Part shown: positions 1-8,332 of the stretch, piece by piece
Numbering within the stretch: the first letter of the stretch is position 1
Layout: the number at the start of each line of letters is the position of its first letter
Origin: Phenylobacterium soli
GTDB lineage: Bacteria > Pseudomonadota > Alphaproteobacteria > Caulobacterales > Caulobacteraceae
Reading direction: 5' to 3'
Assembly: GCF_003254475.1 (NCBI RefSeq)
Contig: NZ_QFYQ01000001.1
Coordinates: forward strand, 1,860,001-1,924,000
Length of the DNA: 64,000 nt
Notes under the pieces: generated by a model
Databases searched by the model: none
What the model saw: the letters and a program-made list of their open reading frames with translations, nothing else
What the model was told of the DNA's origin: nothing
Position numbers and translations under genes: made by a program

Positions 1-196
1 GGGAGACCGCCGTAGCGGCCGCGCTGAGGCGGAGCATCGGCGAGCCGAGCCCCTGCCGTGCGAAGGCGAGGGCCGCCACCCCCCAGATGACGACCAGGGC
101 CGCCGCCGCCATCTGGCTCGCGCCGACGCCCCTCTGGGCCTGGTAGGACGTCTCGAAGCGGACCGTGGGGTCGAGCTGGGCGTAGATCTGGGACAT
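1..196 (-). CDS. Partial hypothetical membrane protein (N-terminal part only)
   Basis: A reading frame starts with ATG at 196 and runs leftward off the window edge, giving the first 65 residues. It begins MSQIYAQLDPTVRFETSYQA and contains a hydrophobic stretch at about residues 29-47 (AAAALVVIWGVAALAFA), which is a likely membrane segment. A polar N-terminus of about 28 residues comes first. It is divergent from the APC permease gene, and 132 bases lie between them. The family is not recognisable from this fragment. Codon use with G/C at third positions supports coding. Confidence 0.5.
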   Translation of the reverse strand, partial: MSQIYAQLDPTVRFETSYQAQRGVGASQMAAAALVVIWGVAALAFARQGLGSPMLRLSAAATAVS

Positions 197-328
197 GACG
201 GCCCCCGGTTGGTGCAAGAGGCGGAAACAATCCCAGGTCGCGGTGAATCGGCCCCCAACGAACGTCGTTAAACCCTGCGTTCCGTCGCCTCGCCGCCTGG
301 TCTAGCGTGCGAGTCTGGGGGACGCCGC

Positions 329-1630
329 ATGACGACAGCTATCGACGCGCCGGAGCAGCCGGCCGGACATGCGCCCATGGGCGTGCTCGGCGCCACGGCC
401 GTGGTCGCCGGTTCGATGATCGGCTCCGGGGTCTATCTGCTGCCCGCCACCTTCGGGCCGCTGGGCTCGATCTCGATCCTCGGCTGGGGCGCGGCGACGG
501 CGGCGGCCCTGGCGATCGGCGGCATGTTCGCGAGCCTCGGGGCCGCCGCGCCCGAGGCGCGGGGCATGGCCGGCTACGTCCAGGCGGGGCTCGGCCGGTT
601 CGCCGGCGTGCTGACCACCGTCATGTACTGGAGCCTCTGCTGGTTCGGGAACGTGGCCATCGCCCTGGCCGTCGCCGGCTATGCCGCCTTCTTCGCACCG
701 CCGCTCGCGTCTGCAGGGCCAAGGCTCGCCGTCACCCTGGCGGCCATCTGGATCTCGATCCTCGCCTGCTGGGTCGGCCCAAGGCTTGTGGCGCGGATCG
801 AGGGCCTGACCCTGCTGGTCGGTCTGGCGCCGGTGGTCCTGGCCGCCACCCTCGGCTGGCTCGCCTTCGACCCGCACGTCTTCCAGGCCTCCTGGAACCC
901 GCAGGGCCTGGGCGTCGGCGCCGCCCTGCGCGGCTCGGCCCTGGTCGCCTTCTGGGCCTTCCTGGGCGTGGAATCCGCCGCCGCCGTGGCCGGCGTGGTG
1001 CGCGATCCCGCCCGCAATGTGGCCCGCGCCACCCTGGCCGGCGTGCTCCTCGCGGCGGTGATCTACATCGCCGCCTGCACGGCCCTGATGGGACTGATGC
1101 CGGCGATCCAGCTGGCCCGCTCGTCCGCCCCCTTCGCCGACGCCGCCCGGGTGCTGATGGGCTTCGGGGGCGCCGCCGTCATCGCCCTCTGCGCGCTCGC
1201 TCGGGCCGCGGGCTGCCTCACCGGCTGGACCCTGGTGGTCAGCGAGACCACCCGCTCGGCCGCCGACCAGGGCGCCTTTCCCGAGGTCTTCCGCACCCGT
1301 CCGGGGGAACGGAGTTCCCTGCGCAACCTGCTCGCGGCGGGGCTGCTGATGAGCGCCGTGGCTGCGGCCACCGTGACGCCGGAGCTCGGCGACCAGTTCG
1401 GCCGGCTGGCCAATGTCGCCGTGCTGCTCAGCCTCTACTGTTACGTCCTGGCCGGCGCGTCCCTGATCCGGCTCGCGCCGCGTCCGCTGCCGGTGATCCT
1501 GGCGCTGGCCGGCATGGGCGCCAGCGCGCTGCTGGTCGTCACCGCGCCGCGCGAGGATCTGCTCTGGAGCCTCGCCCCGGTGGTGGCGGGCGCGGCGCTC
1601 TATCTTCCGCTGCGCCGCCGGCGGTCGTAG
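329..1630 (+). CDS. APC superfamily amino acid/polyamine permease
   Basis: The 433-residue protein is a multi-spanning inner-membrane transporter of the amino acid-polyamine-organocation superfamily. The glycine-rich first helix (GSMIGSGVYLLPATF at about residues 31-45) is the classic APC substrate-binding loop of AdiC/arginine-agmatine type carriers. About twelve hydrophobic segments follow, and the length is normal for the family (430-450). The substrate cannot be read from sequence. The gene ends 9 bases before the Rieske oxygenase start, so the two are probably co-transcribed. The permease may import that enzyme's substrate, or a related amino acid or amine; this is inference. Confidence 0.85.
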   Translation: MTTAIDAPEQPAGHAPMGVLGATAVVAGSMIGSGVYLLPATFGPLGSISILGWGAATAAALAIGGMFASLGAAAPEARGMAGYVQAGLGRFAGVLTTVMYWSLCWFGNVAIALAVAGYAAFFAPPLASAGPRLAVTLAAIWISILACWVGPRLVARIEGLTLLVGLAPVVLAATLGWLAFDPHVFQASWNPQGLGVGAALRGSALVAFWAFLGVESAAAVAGVVRDPARNVARATLAGVLLAAVIYIAACTALMGLMPAIQLARSSAPFADAARVLMGFGGAAVIALCALARAAGCLTGWTLVVSETTRSAADQGAFPEVFRTRPGERSSLRNLLAAGLLMSAVAAATVTPELGDQFGRLANVAVLLSLYCYVLAGASLIRLAPRPLPVILALAGMGASALLVVTAPREDLLWSLAPVVAGAALYLPLRRRRS

Positions 1631-1639
1631 AACTGCGCC

Positions 1640-2656
1640 ATGCTGGCCATCGAACACTATCTCGGCGACGCCGCCATGCTCGTCGACCGCACCAACATCC
1701 TGCGCCGCACCTGGCAGTTCCTCGGCCACGAGAGCCAGATGCCGCAGGCGGGCAACTATCTCGCCGACGTCATCGGCGGCGCGCCGGTGGTCGTGGTGCG
1801 CCAGGAGGGCCGGGCCCTGGCGGGCTTCCACAACGTCTGCCGCCATCGGGCGGGCGCCCTGGTCGCCGACGGCTCCGGACATTGCGAGGGGGCGTTCACC
1901 TGCCGCTACCACGGCTGGAAGTACGCCTTCGACGGGCGGCTGCGGAACGCGGTCGATTTCGGCAAGGCGCCGGGATTTGACCCGCGCGACTACGGCCTCT
2001 TCCCGATCCGGGTCGAGACCTGGCGCGGGCTCGTCTTCGTCAACCTCGACCTGGGCGCCGCCCCGCTGGCGGACCTCGTCGCGCCGCTCGACAAGCACGC
2101 CCTGCCGGACTTCCCGCTGGTCGAGCGCCGCACCCACCACATCCGGTGCAACTGGAAGACTTATGTCGAGAACTACCTCGAGGGATACCACCTGCCGATG
2201 GTGCACCCCGAGTTCGACCAGGACATCGTCGTCGCCGACTACCGGATCGACATCGAGGGGGAGGTGATCTTCCACTCGGCGCCGGCCCGCGACGGGTCGG
2301 TCAACGCCGGCTTCTGGGCTTGGCTGTGGCCGAACCTGGCGATCAACACGTACCGTCACGGGTTCATGGTCGAGCGGATGACCGCCGTCGGCCACGACGA
2401 GACCCGTCTCGACTACTTCTACTTCTTCGATCCCGCCCGCAGCCAGGAGCTGGCGGACATGTTCGTGGTCTCCGACCGCGTCACCGGACAGGACAAGCAG
2501 ATCTGCGAGGAAGTGCACCGCAACCTCTGCGCCGGGATCTACACCGGCGGGGTGCTGTCGCCGAAGCACGAGCAGTCGATCGCCTGGTTCCAGGACCGGG
2601 TGGCGCAGAGCGTCGGCGCAGCGCGCCCCGCCAAGCTGCTGGCCGAGGCCTCCTGA
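1640..2656 (+). CDS. Rieske-type ring-hydroxylating oxygenase alpha subunit
   Basis: The 338-residue protein has an N-terminal Rieske [2Fe-2S] domain with ligands C67-x-H69 (CRH) and C88-x2-H91 (CRYHGWKY). A C-terminal catalytic domain carries the mononuclear iron facial triad, read as H184 and H189 in the NWK...ENYLEGYHLPMVHPE region and D285 (GQDKQICE). This architecture is shared by aromatic dioxygenases and by monooxygenases acting on choline, glycine betaine, carnitine and stachydrine. No ferredoxin, reductase or beta subunit lies nearby, so electrons must come from elsewhere. The close coupling to an amino acid/amine permease favours an N-methylated amino acid or quaternary amine substrate, but this is inference. 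It converges on the FkbM gene with a gap of 7 bases. Confidence 0.85.
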   Translation: MLAIEHYLGDAAMLVDRTNILRRTWQFLGHESQMPQAGNYLADVIGGAPVVVVRQEGRALAGFHNVCRHRAGALVADGSGHCEGAFTCRYHGWKYAFDGRLRNAVDFGKAPGFDPRDYGLFPIRVETWRGLVFVNLDLGAAPLADLVAPLDKHALPDFPLVERRTHHIRCNWKTYVENYLEGYHLPMVHPEFDQDIVVADYRIDIEGEVIFHSAPARDGSVNAGFWAWLWPNLAINTYRHGFMVERMTAVGHDETRLDYFYFFDPARSQELADMFVVSDRVTGQDKQICEEVHRNLCAGIYTGGVLSPKHEQSIAWFQDRVAQSVGAARPAKLLAEAS

Positions 2657-2663
2657 GCCCCAC

Positions 2664-3437
2664 TCAGTCGGGGTTGCGGAGGGAAAACACGATGTCGGTG
2701 GCGGCCGGGTTGAGGAAGTCCCGGCCACGCTCGGCGACGCACTTCAGGAACGCCGCCGAACTCGCCTTCCCGGGCAGCATCCAGTCGTGCAGCTCGATGG
2801 CGATCGCCGGGAACAGATCCACCCAGGCGGTGTCGCCGGCGAACAGCTCGGTCTCGGCGCCCTCGATGTCGATCTTGGCGAGCAGCGGCGCGGCTCCTTC
2901 CCCATGCTCGCGGAGCAGGGTGGACACCGAGCAGGCCCGCACCGCGCCGAGTGCGGCGCCGTGCTCGCCGCCCGGGTCGGCGCTCACCGCCCGATAGGCG
3001 TCGGTGGAGCGGCCCGGATCGAAAAGCTGGACCTCCCCGTCCGTCGCCGCCACCGCGGCCTGGACGCAGCGCACCTGCGGATAGGGTCGCACGTTGCGCT
3101 CGAGCAGCGCGAAGTTGCCCGGCTCCGGCTCCACCGCGACGATGCGCGCCTCGGGGTAGCGCCAGGCGAAGAACACGGCGCTCGCGCCGATGTTGGCCCC
3201 CGCATCGAGGATCAGGGGCGTCTTGCCGGCCGCGACCAGCCGGCCGTAGGTCGCGTCGATCGCCTCGCGGCGGGCCACCGGATGCCGGCTCAGCCGGTAG
3301 GGGTGCTTGGTCCAGGTCTCCTCGAGCGTGTAGCGGTCCTTGGTCCCGTCGCGGTAGGCCATCACCACCGAGCGGTCGCCGAGGTGAATGGTGAGCTCGC
3401 GGATCGCGCCCCCCTCGTCCTGGTCCGCCCCGCTCAT
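2664..3437 (-). CDS. FkbM family SAM-dependent methyltransferase
   Basis: The 257-residue protein has the Rossmann SAM-binding motif LDAGANIGAS at about residues 77-86, followed by the acidic VEPEPGN strand end at about 102-108. It also has the FkbM hallmark KIDIEGAE, where the strand-4 acidic residues sit. FkbM enzymes methylate hydroxyl groups on sugars, polyketides or other small molecules; the acceptor here is unknown. The ATG at 3437 shares its A with the TGA stop of the upstream amidohydrolase (TGATG), indicating translational coupling. A longer frame continues upstream, but it lies inside that hydrolase and is not expected to be used. Confidence 0.85.
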   Translation of the reverse strand: MSGADQDEGGAIRELTIHLGDRSVVMAYRDGTKDRYTLEETWTKHPYRLSRHPVARREAIDATYGRLVAAGKTPLILDAGANIGASAVFFAWRYPEARIVAVEPEPGNFALLERNVRPYPQVRCVQAAVAATDGEVQLFDPGRSTDAYRAVSADPGGEHGAALGAVRACSVSTLLREHGEGAAPLLAKIDIEGAETELFAGDTAWVDLFPAIAIELHDWMLPGKASSAAFLKCVAERGRDFLNPAATDIVFSLRNPD

Positions 3438-4495
3438 CAGAGCTCCAGCCGATAGACTCGCGTCGCCGTGCCGGAGAACAGCGCCGTCTTCTCCTCGGCC
3501 GAGGCCCCGGCGGCGATCCGCTTCATGGCGTTCCACAGGGTGGCGTAGTCGCAGCTGCCGATGTCGACCGGGAAGTTGCTCTCGAACATGCAGCGCTGCG
3601 GCCCGAAGGCCTCGATGCAGGTCTCGATGTAGGGCCGCCATTCGCCTGCCAGCTGCTCGGAGGAGGCCGGCGGGTCGCTAAGGAAGGAGGGGAAGTTGCA
3701 GAACGGCATCGCCAGGCCGCCCAGCTTGACGTTCACGTTCTCCGACTTGGCGAGCGCGCGGATGTTGTCGCGCCAGATGTCGAAGCGCTCCTCGCGCCGG
3801 CCCTCGTAGCTGGCGATGCCGAGCGGCGTGCCCACGTGGTCGAGGACGATGGTGGTGTCGGGGAAGGCCCGGGCGAGATCGATCACTTCCGGCAGCTGCG
3901 GCTCCAGCAGCCAGGCGTCGAACGAAAGACCCAGGCGCGCGAGATGCCTGAAGCCCTCGCGGAAGCGGCTGTCGCGATAGAGTCCGGCCGGATAGCGCGC
4001 CAGCGGCCCCAGCACCTTGGCGTCTTCGTCGAAGGAGGCGGAGTTGCGGATGCCGCGGAAGCGGCCGTTGCCGGCGGCGATGTGGGCCTCCAGCACCTCC
4101 GCGACCCGATCGCCGAGGGTGAGGTCGGCGCGACTGACGATGCCGGCGCAGGCGCGGATCGGGCCGAACAGTCCGCTGGCCGACATGGCCGCCACGCCGT
4201 TGACGAACTCGGTCTCGCCGACGCCGCGGAACTCCTCGGGGCCGTAGCTGCGGTACATGGCGCCGCATTCGACGAAGACCGTGGCGATCACGTTGTGGCC
4301 GGCGCCGCGAGTGTCGGCGATCAGCTCGTCCAGCAGGTAGCGCGGCACCCCGCGGACCACGCGCTCGAAGGCGTGCGACGGAGGCGGGGCCTCGGCGACG
4401 GCCGGCGCCGGCCGGACCCAGAGGTGGTGGTGCGGATCGACGATCGGCAGGTCCGGATCGAGGATCGGTTCGGCCTGAATGGAAACCTGGGTCAT
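3437..4495 (-). CDS. Amidohydrolase 2 family metal-dependent hydrolase
   Basis: The 352-residue TIM-barrel hydrolase belongs to the family that includes L-fuconolactonase and 2-pyrone-4,6-dicarboxylate lactonase. The N-terminal metal-binding signature is VDPHHHLWVR (histidines 22-24). A second conserved segment, VLDHVGTP, carries the barrel histidine and aspartate, and ESNFPVD near the C-terminus supplies the late acidic residue. It is expected to hydrolyse a lactone or similar ring in the cytoplasm. The stop overlaps the start of the FkbM gene by one base. The start ATG at 4495 follows an ordinary intergenic gap of 110 bases downstream of the DUF2061 gene. Confidence 0.85.
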   Translation of the reverse strand: MTQVSIQAEPILDPDLPIVDPHHHLWVRPAPAVAEAPPPSHAFERVVRGVPRYLLDELIADTRGAGHNVIATVFVECGAMYRSYGPEEFRGVGETEFVNGVAAMSASGLFGPIRACAGIVSRADLTLGDRVAEVLEAHIAAGNGRFRGIRNSASFDEDAKVLGPLARYPAGLYRDSRFREGFRHLARLGLSFDAWLLEPQLPEVIDLARAFPDTTIVLDHVGTPLGIASYEGRREERFDIWRDNIRALAKSENVNVKLGGLAMPFCNFPSFLSDPPASSEQLAGEWRPYIETCIEAFGPQRCMFESNFPVDIGSCDYATLWNAMKRIAAGASAEEKTALFSGTATRVYRLEL

Positions 4496-4605
4496 CGCGC
4501 CCTCGCTGATTGGTCGGGCGCCAGCCTAGCGGGCCTCGGCGGGCAGATCGATGTCCGCCGCGCAATCCGCGTAGCGAAGCTTCCGCTGGGAGAGGGCGTG
4601 GCCGC

Positions 4606-4929
4606 TCAGGCGGGCTCGACGACCAGGGCGCCGGCTTGCTCGGCGGATGCGGCGGGGGTGGCCGCCGGCGCATGCGCGGTTTCGCTCTTGGCGTCTTCCG
4701 CGGCCAGCACCTGATCGCTGCGGCCCCAGCGCACCCGCGCCCAGGCCTGCTCGTGGAAATAGAACAGCATGATCTTGGTGAAGGTCTCAACCGAGGCGAT
4801 GGAGGCCGCGAACACCAGCTTGCCCGTGATGAAATAGCTGATGACGAAGGTGTCGATGCTGCCGAGCACGCGCCAGCTGACGGCCTTCACAAAGGACCGG
4901 GAGTGGGCTTCGGGCGCACGCAGGAACAT
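4606..4929 (-). CDS. DUF2061 family small membrane protein
   Basis: The 107-residue protein matches the DUF2061 pattern: a Ser/Lys-Trp segment (RSFVKAVSWRVLGSIDTF) starts a first membrane helix, a second hydrophobic region follows (VISYFITGKLVFAASIASVE), then TFTKIMLFYFHEQAWARVRWG. An alanine-rich C-terminal extension of about 30 residues is not part of the domain. Family members are inner-membrane proteins of unknown function, often found near sulfate-assimilation genes, but none are here. It lies upstream of the amidohydrolase on the same strand, and a shared transcript is possible. Confidence 0.85.
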   Translation of the reverse strand: MFLRAPEAHSRSFVKAVSWRVLGSIDTFVISYFITGKLVFAASIASVETFTKIMLFYFHEQAWARVRWGRSDQVLAAEDAKSETAHAPAATPAASAEQAGALVVEPA

Positions 4930-5176
4930 GGCTTCCCTCCGAGAAGATGGCCGAGCCTAGGTGCCACCTTACACGAATTTTGGCGCGCGAGTTATTCCCA
5001 GTCAGCCGATAGGTTTTCTTATGGGCTCGCAGCGACGGCCGGCCGGATGCAACGCGCGGTCGTGGCGCTGCACGGACCGACTCGTTAGCCTGCTTGAGTC
5101 GGGAGACCGCTGTTCTGCGGCGGGCTCGGGGCGGAAGCGGCGTTCGGGGGAGGGCGCCGCCTCGCCGGAGGGCGGC

Positions 5177-5788
5177 ATGCGAACCAGACGTCGGTCCTGG
5201 TCATCGGAAGAGCTGCGCCGGCTGGACGCCGAACTCGGCGAGGCCGCGCGCGGCGCGCGCGTCTCGGGCCGGGTGTGCGATCCGGGGTGCGCGGTCCGCT
5301 GCGCGATCTGCGGCTCGACGATGTGCGAATGCGCCTGCACCCCCGAGTGCCCGCAGGCGTCGGCGGCGCTGTCGGTCGATCCGGAGCTCTATCCGATCGA
5401 GCCGGCCATGACGCCGCTGGTGTTCGAGATGAAGCGGCTCGGCGTGTTCGAAACCTGCTGGTCGTGCGAGGGCCATGACGCCCCGGACGGGCGTCTCTGG
5501 AAGACACCGTCCCTGTGGTTCTACGCCCGCTCGCAGGCGCACCTGCGGCTGCTCGCCGGCGGCCTCTCGGCGCTAGCGATCGAGGGGAGGCTGTCGCGCC
5601 CATGGCGGGTGTTCGTCACCCACTCCGAGTACGACAATCCAGACACGATGTACGCGCTCGAGCCGGTGCTGGAGGGCGAGGCTCCCCCGTCGCTCGCCGC
5701 CCTGCAGGGTGACCTGCGCCAGATCGCGGCCGCGCTCCCGCGGATGATCCGCGAGGAGGCGGCCAGGATCCGGCCGGCTTCGGCCTAG
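5177..5788 (+). CDS. Conserved hypothetical protein with N-terminal cysteine cluster
   Basis: I do not recognise the family. The 203-residue protein has eight cysteines between residues 34 and 58 (C34, 38, 42, 45, 50, 52, 54, 58), and a further CWSCEGH motif at residues 94-100. These could bind zinc or an iron-sulfur cluster. The N-terminus is Arg-rich and the remainder looks like a compact soluble domain. The ATG at 5177 was chosen because a strong GGAGGG ribosome site ends 4 bases before it; the frame is open upstream to about 4961 without a comparable signal. It converges with rhlE, and the last 4 bases overlap the helicase stop. Confidence 0.7.
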   Translation: MRTRRRSWSSEELRRLDAELGEAARGARVSGRVCDPGCAVRCAICGSTMCECACTPECPQASAALSVDPELYPIEPAMTPLVFEMKRLGVFETCWSCEGHDAPDGRLWKTPSLWFYARSQAHLRLLAGGLSALAIEGRLSRPWRVFVTHSEYDNPDTMYALEPVLEGEAPPSLAALQGDLRQIAAALPRMIREEAARIRPASA

Positions 5789-7218
5789 GCGCTGGCGCCC
5801 TGGCCGCCGCCCGCGCCGCGACGCCGGCGGCGCCGGGGACCGCGGTAGCCGTCGGCCTTCTGGCCTTCGGCCGCCCGCGCCGGGCCGCCCTCGTGGCGAT
5901 GGCCGGGCTTGGGGGCGCTGTGGTTGCGGTTGGGCTTGGGCTTGTGCTCGCCGCGGTGCGGCTGGGCCTGGCCCTGGCCGCGGCTCCCCTGCGCACGACC
6001 GCCCTGAGGTCGACCGCCTTGGGTCCGCTCGGGACGCTCGGCCCGCGTCGGCTCCGGCATGGCGGCGGTCGCCGCGCCGAGGTGGCGATCATTGCGCCGG
6101 TCGAAGGAGGGGATCCGCTGGCGGGTGACCTTCTCGATGTCCTTCAGCAGGCCGCGCTCGTCGTCGGCGCAGAACGCGACGGCCGAGCCGTCGGCGCCGG
6201 CCCGGGCCGTCCGGCCGATGCGGTGCACATAGGCTTCCGGCACGTTCGGCAGCTCGAACTGGACCACATGGCTGACCGCGTCGATGTCGATGCCGCGAGC
6301 GGCGATGTCTGTGGCCACCAGGGCGCGCACGTCGCCGGCCTTGAAGGCGGCCAGGGCGCGCTCGCGCTGGCCCTGGCTCTTGTCGCCGTGGATGGCGGCG
6401 GCGTCGATGCCCACCTGCTCCAGCCCGCGGGCCACGCGGTCGGCGCCGCGCTTGGTGCGGGTGAACACGATCACGCGCTTGAAGCTCGCATCGTCGAACA
6501 GCTCGGCGAGCAGGGCGCGCTTGCGCTGCTGCTCGACGAACAGGACCTTCTGGTTGATCCGCTCGACGGTGGTCGCCTGCGGCGTCACCGACACCTTCAG
6601 CGGGTTGGGATTGAGGATCTCGCCGGTCAGGGCCTCGATCTCCGCCGGCATGGTCGCCGAGAAGAACAGGTTCTGGCGGCGCTTGGGCAGGAACTTCACG
6701 ATCCGGCGGATCGGCACGATGAAGCCCATGTCGAGCATCTGGTCGGCCTCGTCGAGGACGAAGGTCTCGACGCCCTCGAGGGTCATCGACTTCTCCTGCA
6801 GGTGGTCGAGCAGGCGGCCGGGGGTGGCCACCAGCACGTCGACGCCGCCCGCCAGGGCGCGCATCTGTCCGCCGTACTTCACGCCGCCGAACACCACCGC
6901 GACGCTGATGCCGAGGTGGCGGCCGTAGGCCTTGAAGCTCTCGCCGATCTGGGTCGCGAGTTCACGGGTCGGGGACAGCACCAGCACCCGGGCCGAGCGG
7001 CGCGGGGCCGGGCGGCGGTCTTCCGCCAGCCGGTGCAGGATCGGAAGGGCGAAGGCGGCGGTCTTGCCGGTCCCGGTCTGGGCGATGCCCAGCAGGTCGC
7101 GGCCGGCCATGACGCCGGGAATGGCCTGCGCCTGGATCGGCGTCGGCTGGGTGTAGCCCTCGTCCGCCAAAGCCTTGAGGAGCGGCTTCGCGAGGCCGAG
7201 GTCGGTGAATTGGGTCAA
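5785..7218 (-). CDS. rhlE: RhlE-type DEAD-box ATP-dependent RNA helicase
   Basis: The 477-residue protein unwinds RNA using ATP. All core motifs are present: Q motif (FTDLGL and GYTQPTPIQ), Walker A AQTGTGKT (46-53), PTRELA, TPGRLLD, DEAD (156-159), SAT (187-189), ARGIDI and HRIGRTAR. The last ~90 residues are a basic, Gly/Arg/Gln-rich tail typical of RhlE RNA-binding extensions. A TTG at 7218 begins the conserved domain (TQFTDLGL) and is the likeliest start. The frame stays open to 7437, but the added residues are not conserved-looking and no strong ribosome site is evident. The gene lies downstream of cspA on the same strand, consistent with a cold-adaptation role. Confidence 0.9.
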   Translation of the reverse strand: MTQFTDLGLAKPLLKALADEGYTQPTPIQAQAIPGVMAGRDLLGIAQTGTGKTAAFALPILHRLAEDRRPAPRRSARVLVLSPTRELATQIGESFKAYGRHLGISVAVVFGGVKYGGQMRALAGGVDVLVATPGRLLDHLQEKSMTLEGVETFVLDEADQMLDMGFIVPIRRIVKFLPKRRQNLFFSATMPAEIEALTGEILNPNPLKVSVTPQATTVERINQKVLFVEQQRKRALLAELFDDASFKRVIVFTRTKRGADRVARGLEQVGIDAAAIHGDKSQGQRERALAAFKAGDVRALVATDIAARGIDIDAVSHVVQFELPNVPEAYVHRIGRTARAGADGSAVAFCADDERGLLKDIEKVTRQRIPSFDRRNDRHLGAATAAMPEPTRAERPERTQGGRPQGGRAQGSRGQGQAQPHRGEHKPKPNRNHSAPKPGHRHEGGPARAAEGQKADGYRGPRRRRRRGAGGGQGASA

Positions 7219-7552
7219 AACTGTTGGATCTTTCGCGTATGCGCGATGCGCGGCCGCCAGCCAAAGGGCCGGGGTCGCGGAAAGCGCGGGGTCTATGGAG
7301 AGCGCCCCGCGTGATGGGCGATCGGATGGTCTTCCGACGGCGCTCGACAGGCTGGACCGGATGCGGTCCCACGCGGCTGGAGCGCCGAAAGCGTGCCGGA
7401 TGAGCCCGGACGCGGGGCTCACATCGTGGCTCGGCACGGTGAAGTCAAGTCGCGGCGACCATTCGGCCGCGGGCTGTCTCTTGGATGTCGCAGGTGCGAA
7501 GAAGGGGCCGGCGCGGACGCCGACCCCTTCCGAAATCCCGTGGCGTCTCGCC
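7219..7552. other. Non-coding gap between cspA and rhlE
   Basis: This 334-base interval separates cspA from the inferred TTG start of rhlE; both genes are on the minus strand. It holds the cspA terminator hairpin at 7501-7530. The remainder is GC-rich and open in the rhlE frame up to 7437, so part of it would be coding if rhlE used an upstream start. No other gene, tRNA or repeat is visible. It probably contains the rhlE 5' untranslated region. Confidence 0.5.
7501..7530 (-). terminator. Rho-independent terminator of cspA
   Basis: The arms GAAGGGG-T-CGGCG and CGCCG-G-CCCCTTC on the minus strand form a 12-13 bp stem, with one G-U wobble and a very short loop. The hairpin starts 23 bases past the cspA stop. 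The following bases (TTCG) are only weakly T-rich, so termination may be incomplete and allow some read-through into rhlE. Confidence 0.55.
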
Positions 7553-7762
7553 TCAGGCGGCGCGCAGGTCGGCGGCGGCCATCTTGCCGCTGCGGGCGTC
7601 GCGCTGCAGCTCGAAGCTCACCTTCTGGCCTTCGTGCAGCGAGGCCATGCCCGCGCGCTCCACCGCCGAGATGTGCACGAACACGTCCGCGCCACCCTCG
7701 TCGGGTTGAATGAAGCCGAAGCCCTTGGTTCCGTTGAACCACTTCACAGTACCGGTCGTCAT
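7553..7762 (-). CDS. CspA-family cold-shock protein
   Basis: The 69-residue protein is a single cold-shock OB-fold domain. It binds single-stranded RNA/DNA through RNP1 (KGFGFIQP) and RNP2 (DVFVHISAV). The N-terminal GTVKWFN motif is canonical and the length is standard for the family. It should act as an RNA chaperone in the cytoplasm. Upstream on the minus strand there is a possible promoter at 7912-7940, implying an untranslated leader of about 140 bases. Long leaders are typical of cold-induced csp mRNAs. The gene is followed by a hairpin and then by the RNA helicase gene. Confidence 0.95.
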   Translation of the reverse strand: MTTGTVKWFNGTKGFGFIQPDEGGADVFVHISAVERAGMASLHEGQKVSFELQRDARSGKMAAADLRAA

Positions 7763-7911
7763 AGTGCCTGTCCCTTTCCGGACATCGTTGCTCGCAAGCC
7801 CAACCTGGGCGTGGAGATCAAATTTTCGGAGAGGGTCTGAGGCGGAAGTGGAGCTTGGATTCTGGATCCAGTCCGGAAGTCGCCGATCCTGAACGATATT
7901 CGATGGGCGCT

Positions 7912-7940
7912 ATAATGGAGTCAAGCTTCCGAAGTTGCAA
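7912..7940 (-). promoter_or_regulatory. Candidate cspA promoter
   Basis: On the minus strand, TTGCAA (7940-7935) and CATTAT (7917-7912) are separated by 17 bases, each matching the sigma-70 consensus at 4 of 6 positions. This would start transcription about 140 bases before cspA. The same AT-rich patch reads TATAAT on the plus strand (7911-7916), but no good -35 element lies upstream of that, so the plus-strand reading is less convincing. Confidence 0.35.
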
Positions 7941-8047
7941 GTTTTATTCGGATAATTCTCACCGGAGAGCCCGCTTTTCGTGCTAGACGCTGCACGAAAT
8001 CGGATCCAGTCGCCTCGGCCCTGGTTCTCCAGGTCAAGGAGCCTTCC

Positions 8048-8257
8048 ATGCGCGACATTCCCGACCGGGCGGTCTTCACCATCATGCGCCACGACGGTCA
8101 GTGGGCCGTCGAACACGAAGGCGAATACTTCGGACATTCGCCGGAGAAGGAGGTCGCCAAGGCGGCCGCCCACCGCCGCGCCCGCGTCGCCCAGGACGGC
8201 GGCCGGCCCTGTCAGGTGCGCATCCACGGCGAGCAGGGCTTCTACGCCCAGGCCTGA
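8048..8257 (+). CDS. Small DUF2188-like protein
   Basis: The 69-residue protein resembles DUF2188: a short beta-strand with a W-x-V core (DGQWAVEHEGEYFGHSPEK), a central alpha helix rich in Ala/Arg (KAAAHRRARVAQ), and a final strand (CQVRIHGEQGFYAQ). This beta-alpha-beta layout fits the family, whose function is unknown. The ATG at 8048 follows AAGGAG-like bases (aaggagccttcc), giving a good ribosome site. It stands alone, upstream of the TonB-dependent receptor gene by 75 bases and on the same strand. Confidence 0.7.
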   Translation: MRDIPDRAVFTIMRHDGQWAVEHEGEYFGHSPEKEVAKAAAHRRARVAQDGGRPCQVRIHGEQGFYAQA

Positions 8258-8332
8258 CGCCTCCCCTGAGAAGTCGCGGGGAGATTCCGCGGGTTTGCGA
8301 CGTGCGGCGGGCGCCACTAGGGTCCCGCCCCC

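Noticed and set aside
302-2728. An 808-residue open frame on the minus strand opposite the permease and Rieske genes
   Set aside because: It is a low-complexity Arg/Gly/Ala/Asp-rich shadow created by high GC; the plus-strand genes have clear families and conserved motifs.
7911-7916. A perfect TATAAT on the plus strand as promoter for the DUF2188 gene
   Set aside because: No acceptable -35 lies 16-18 bases upstream, and the reverse strand offers a better-spaced pair.
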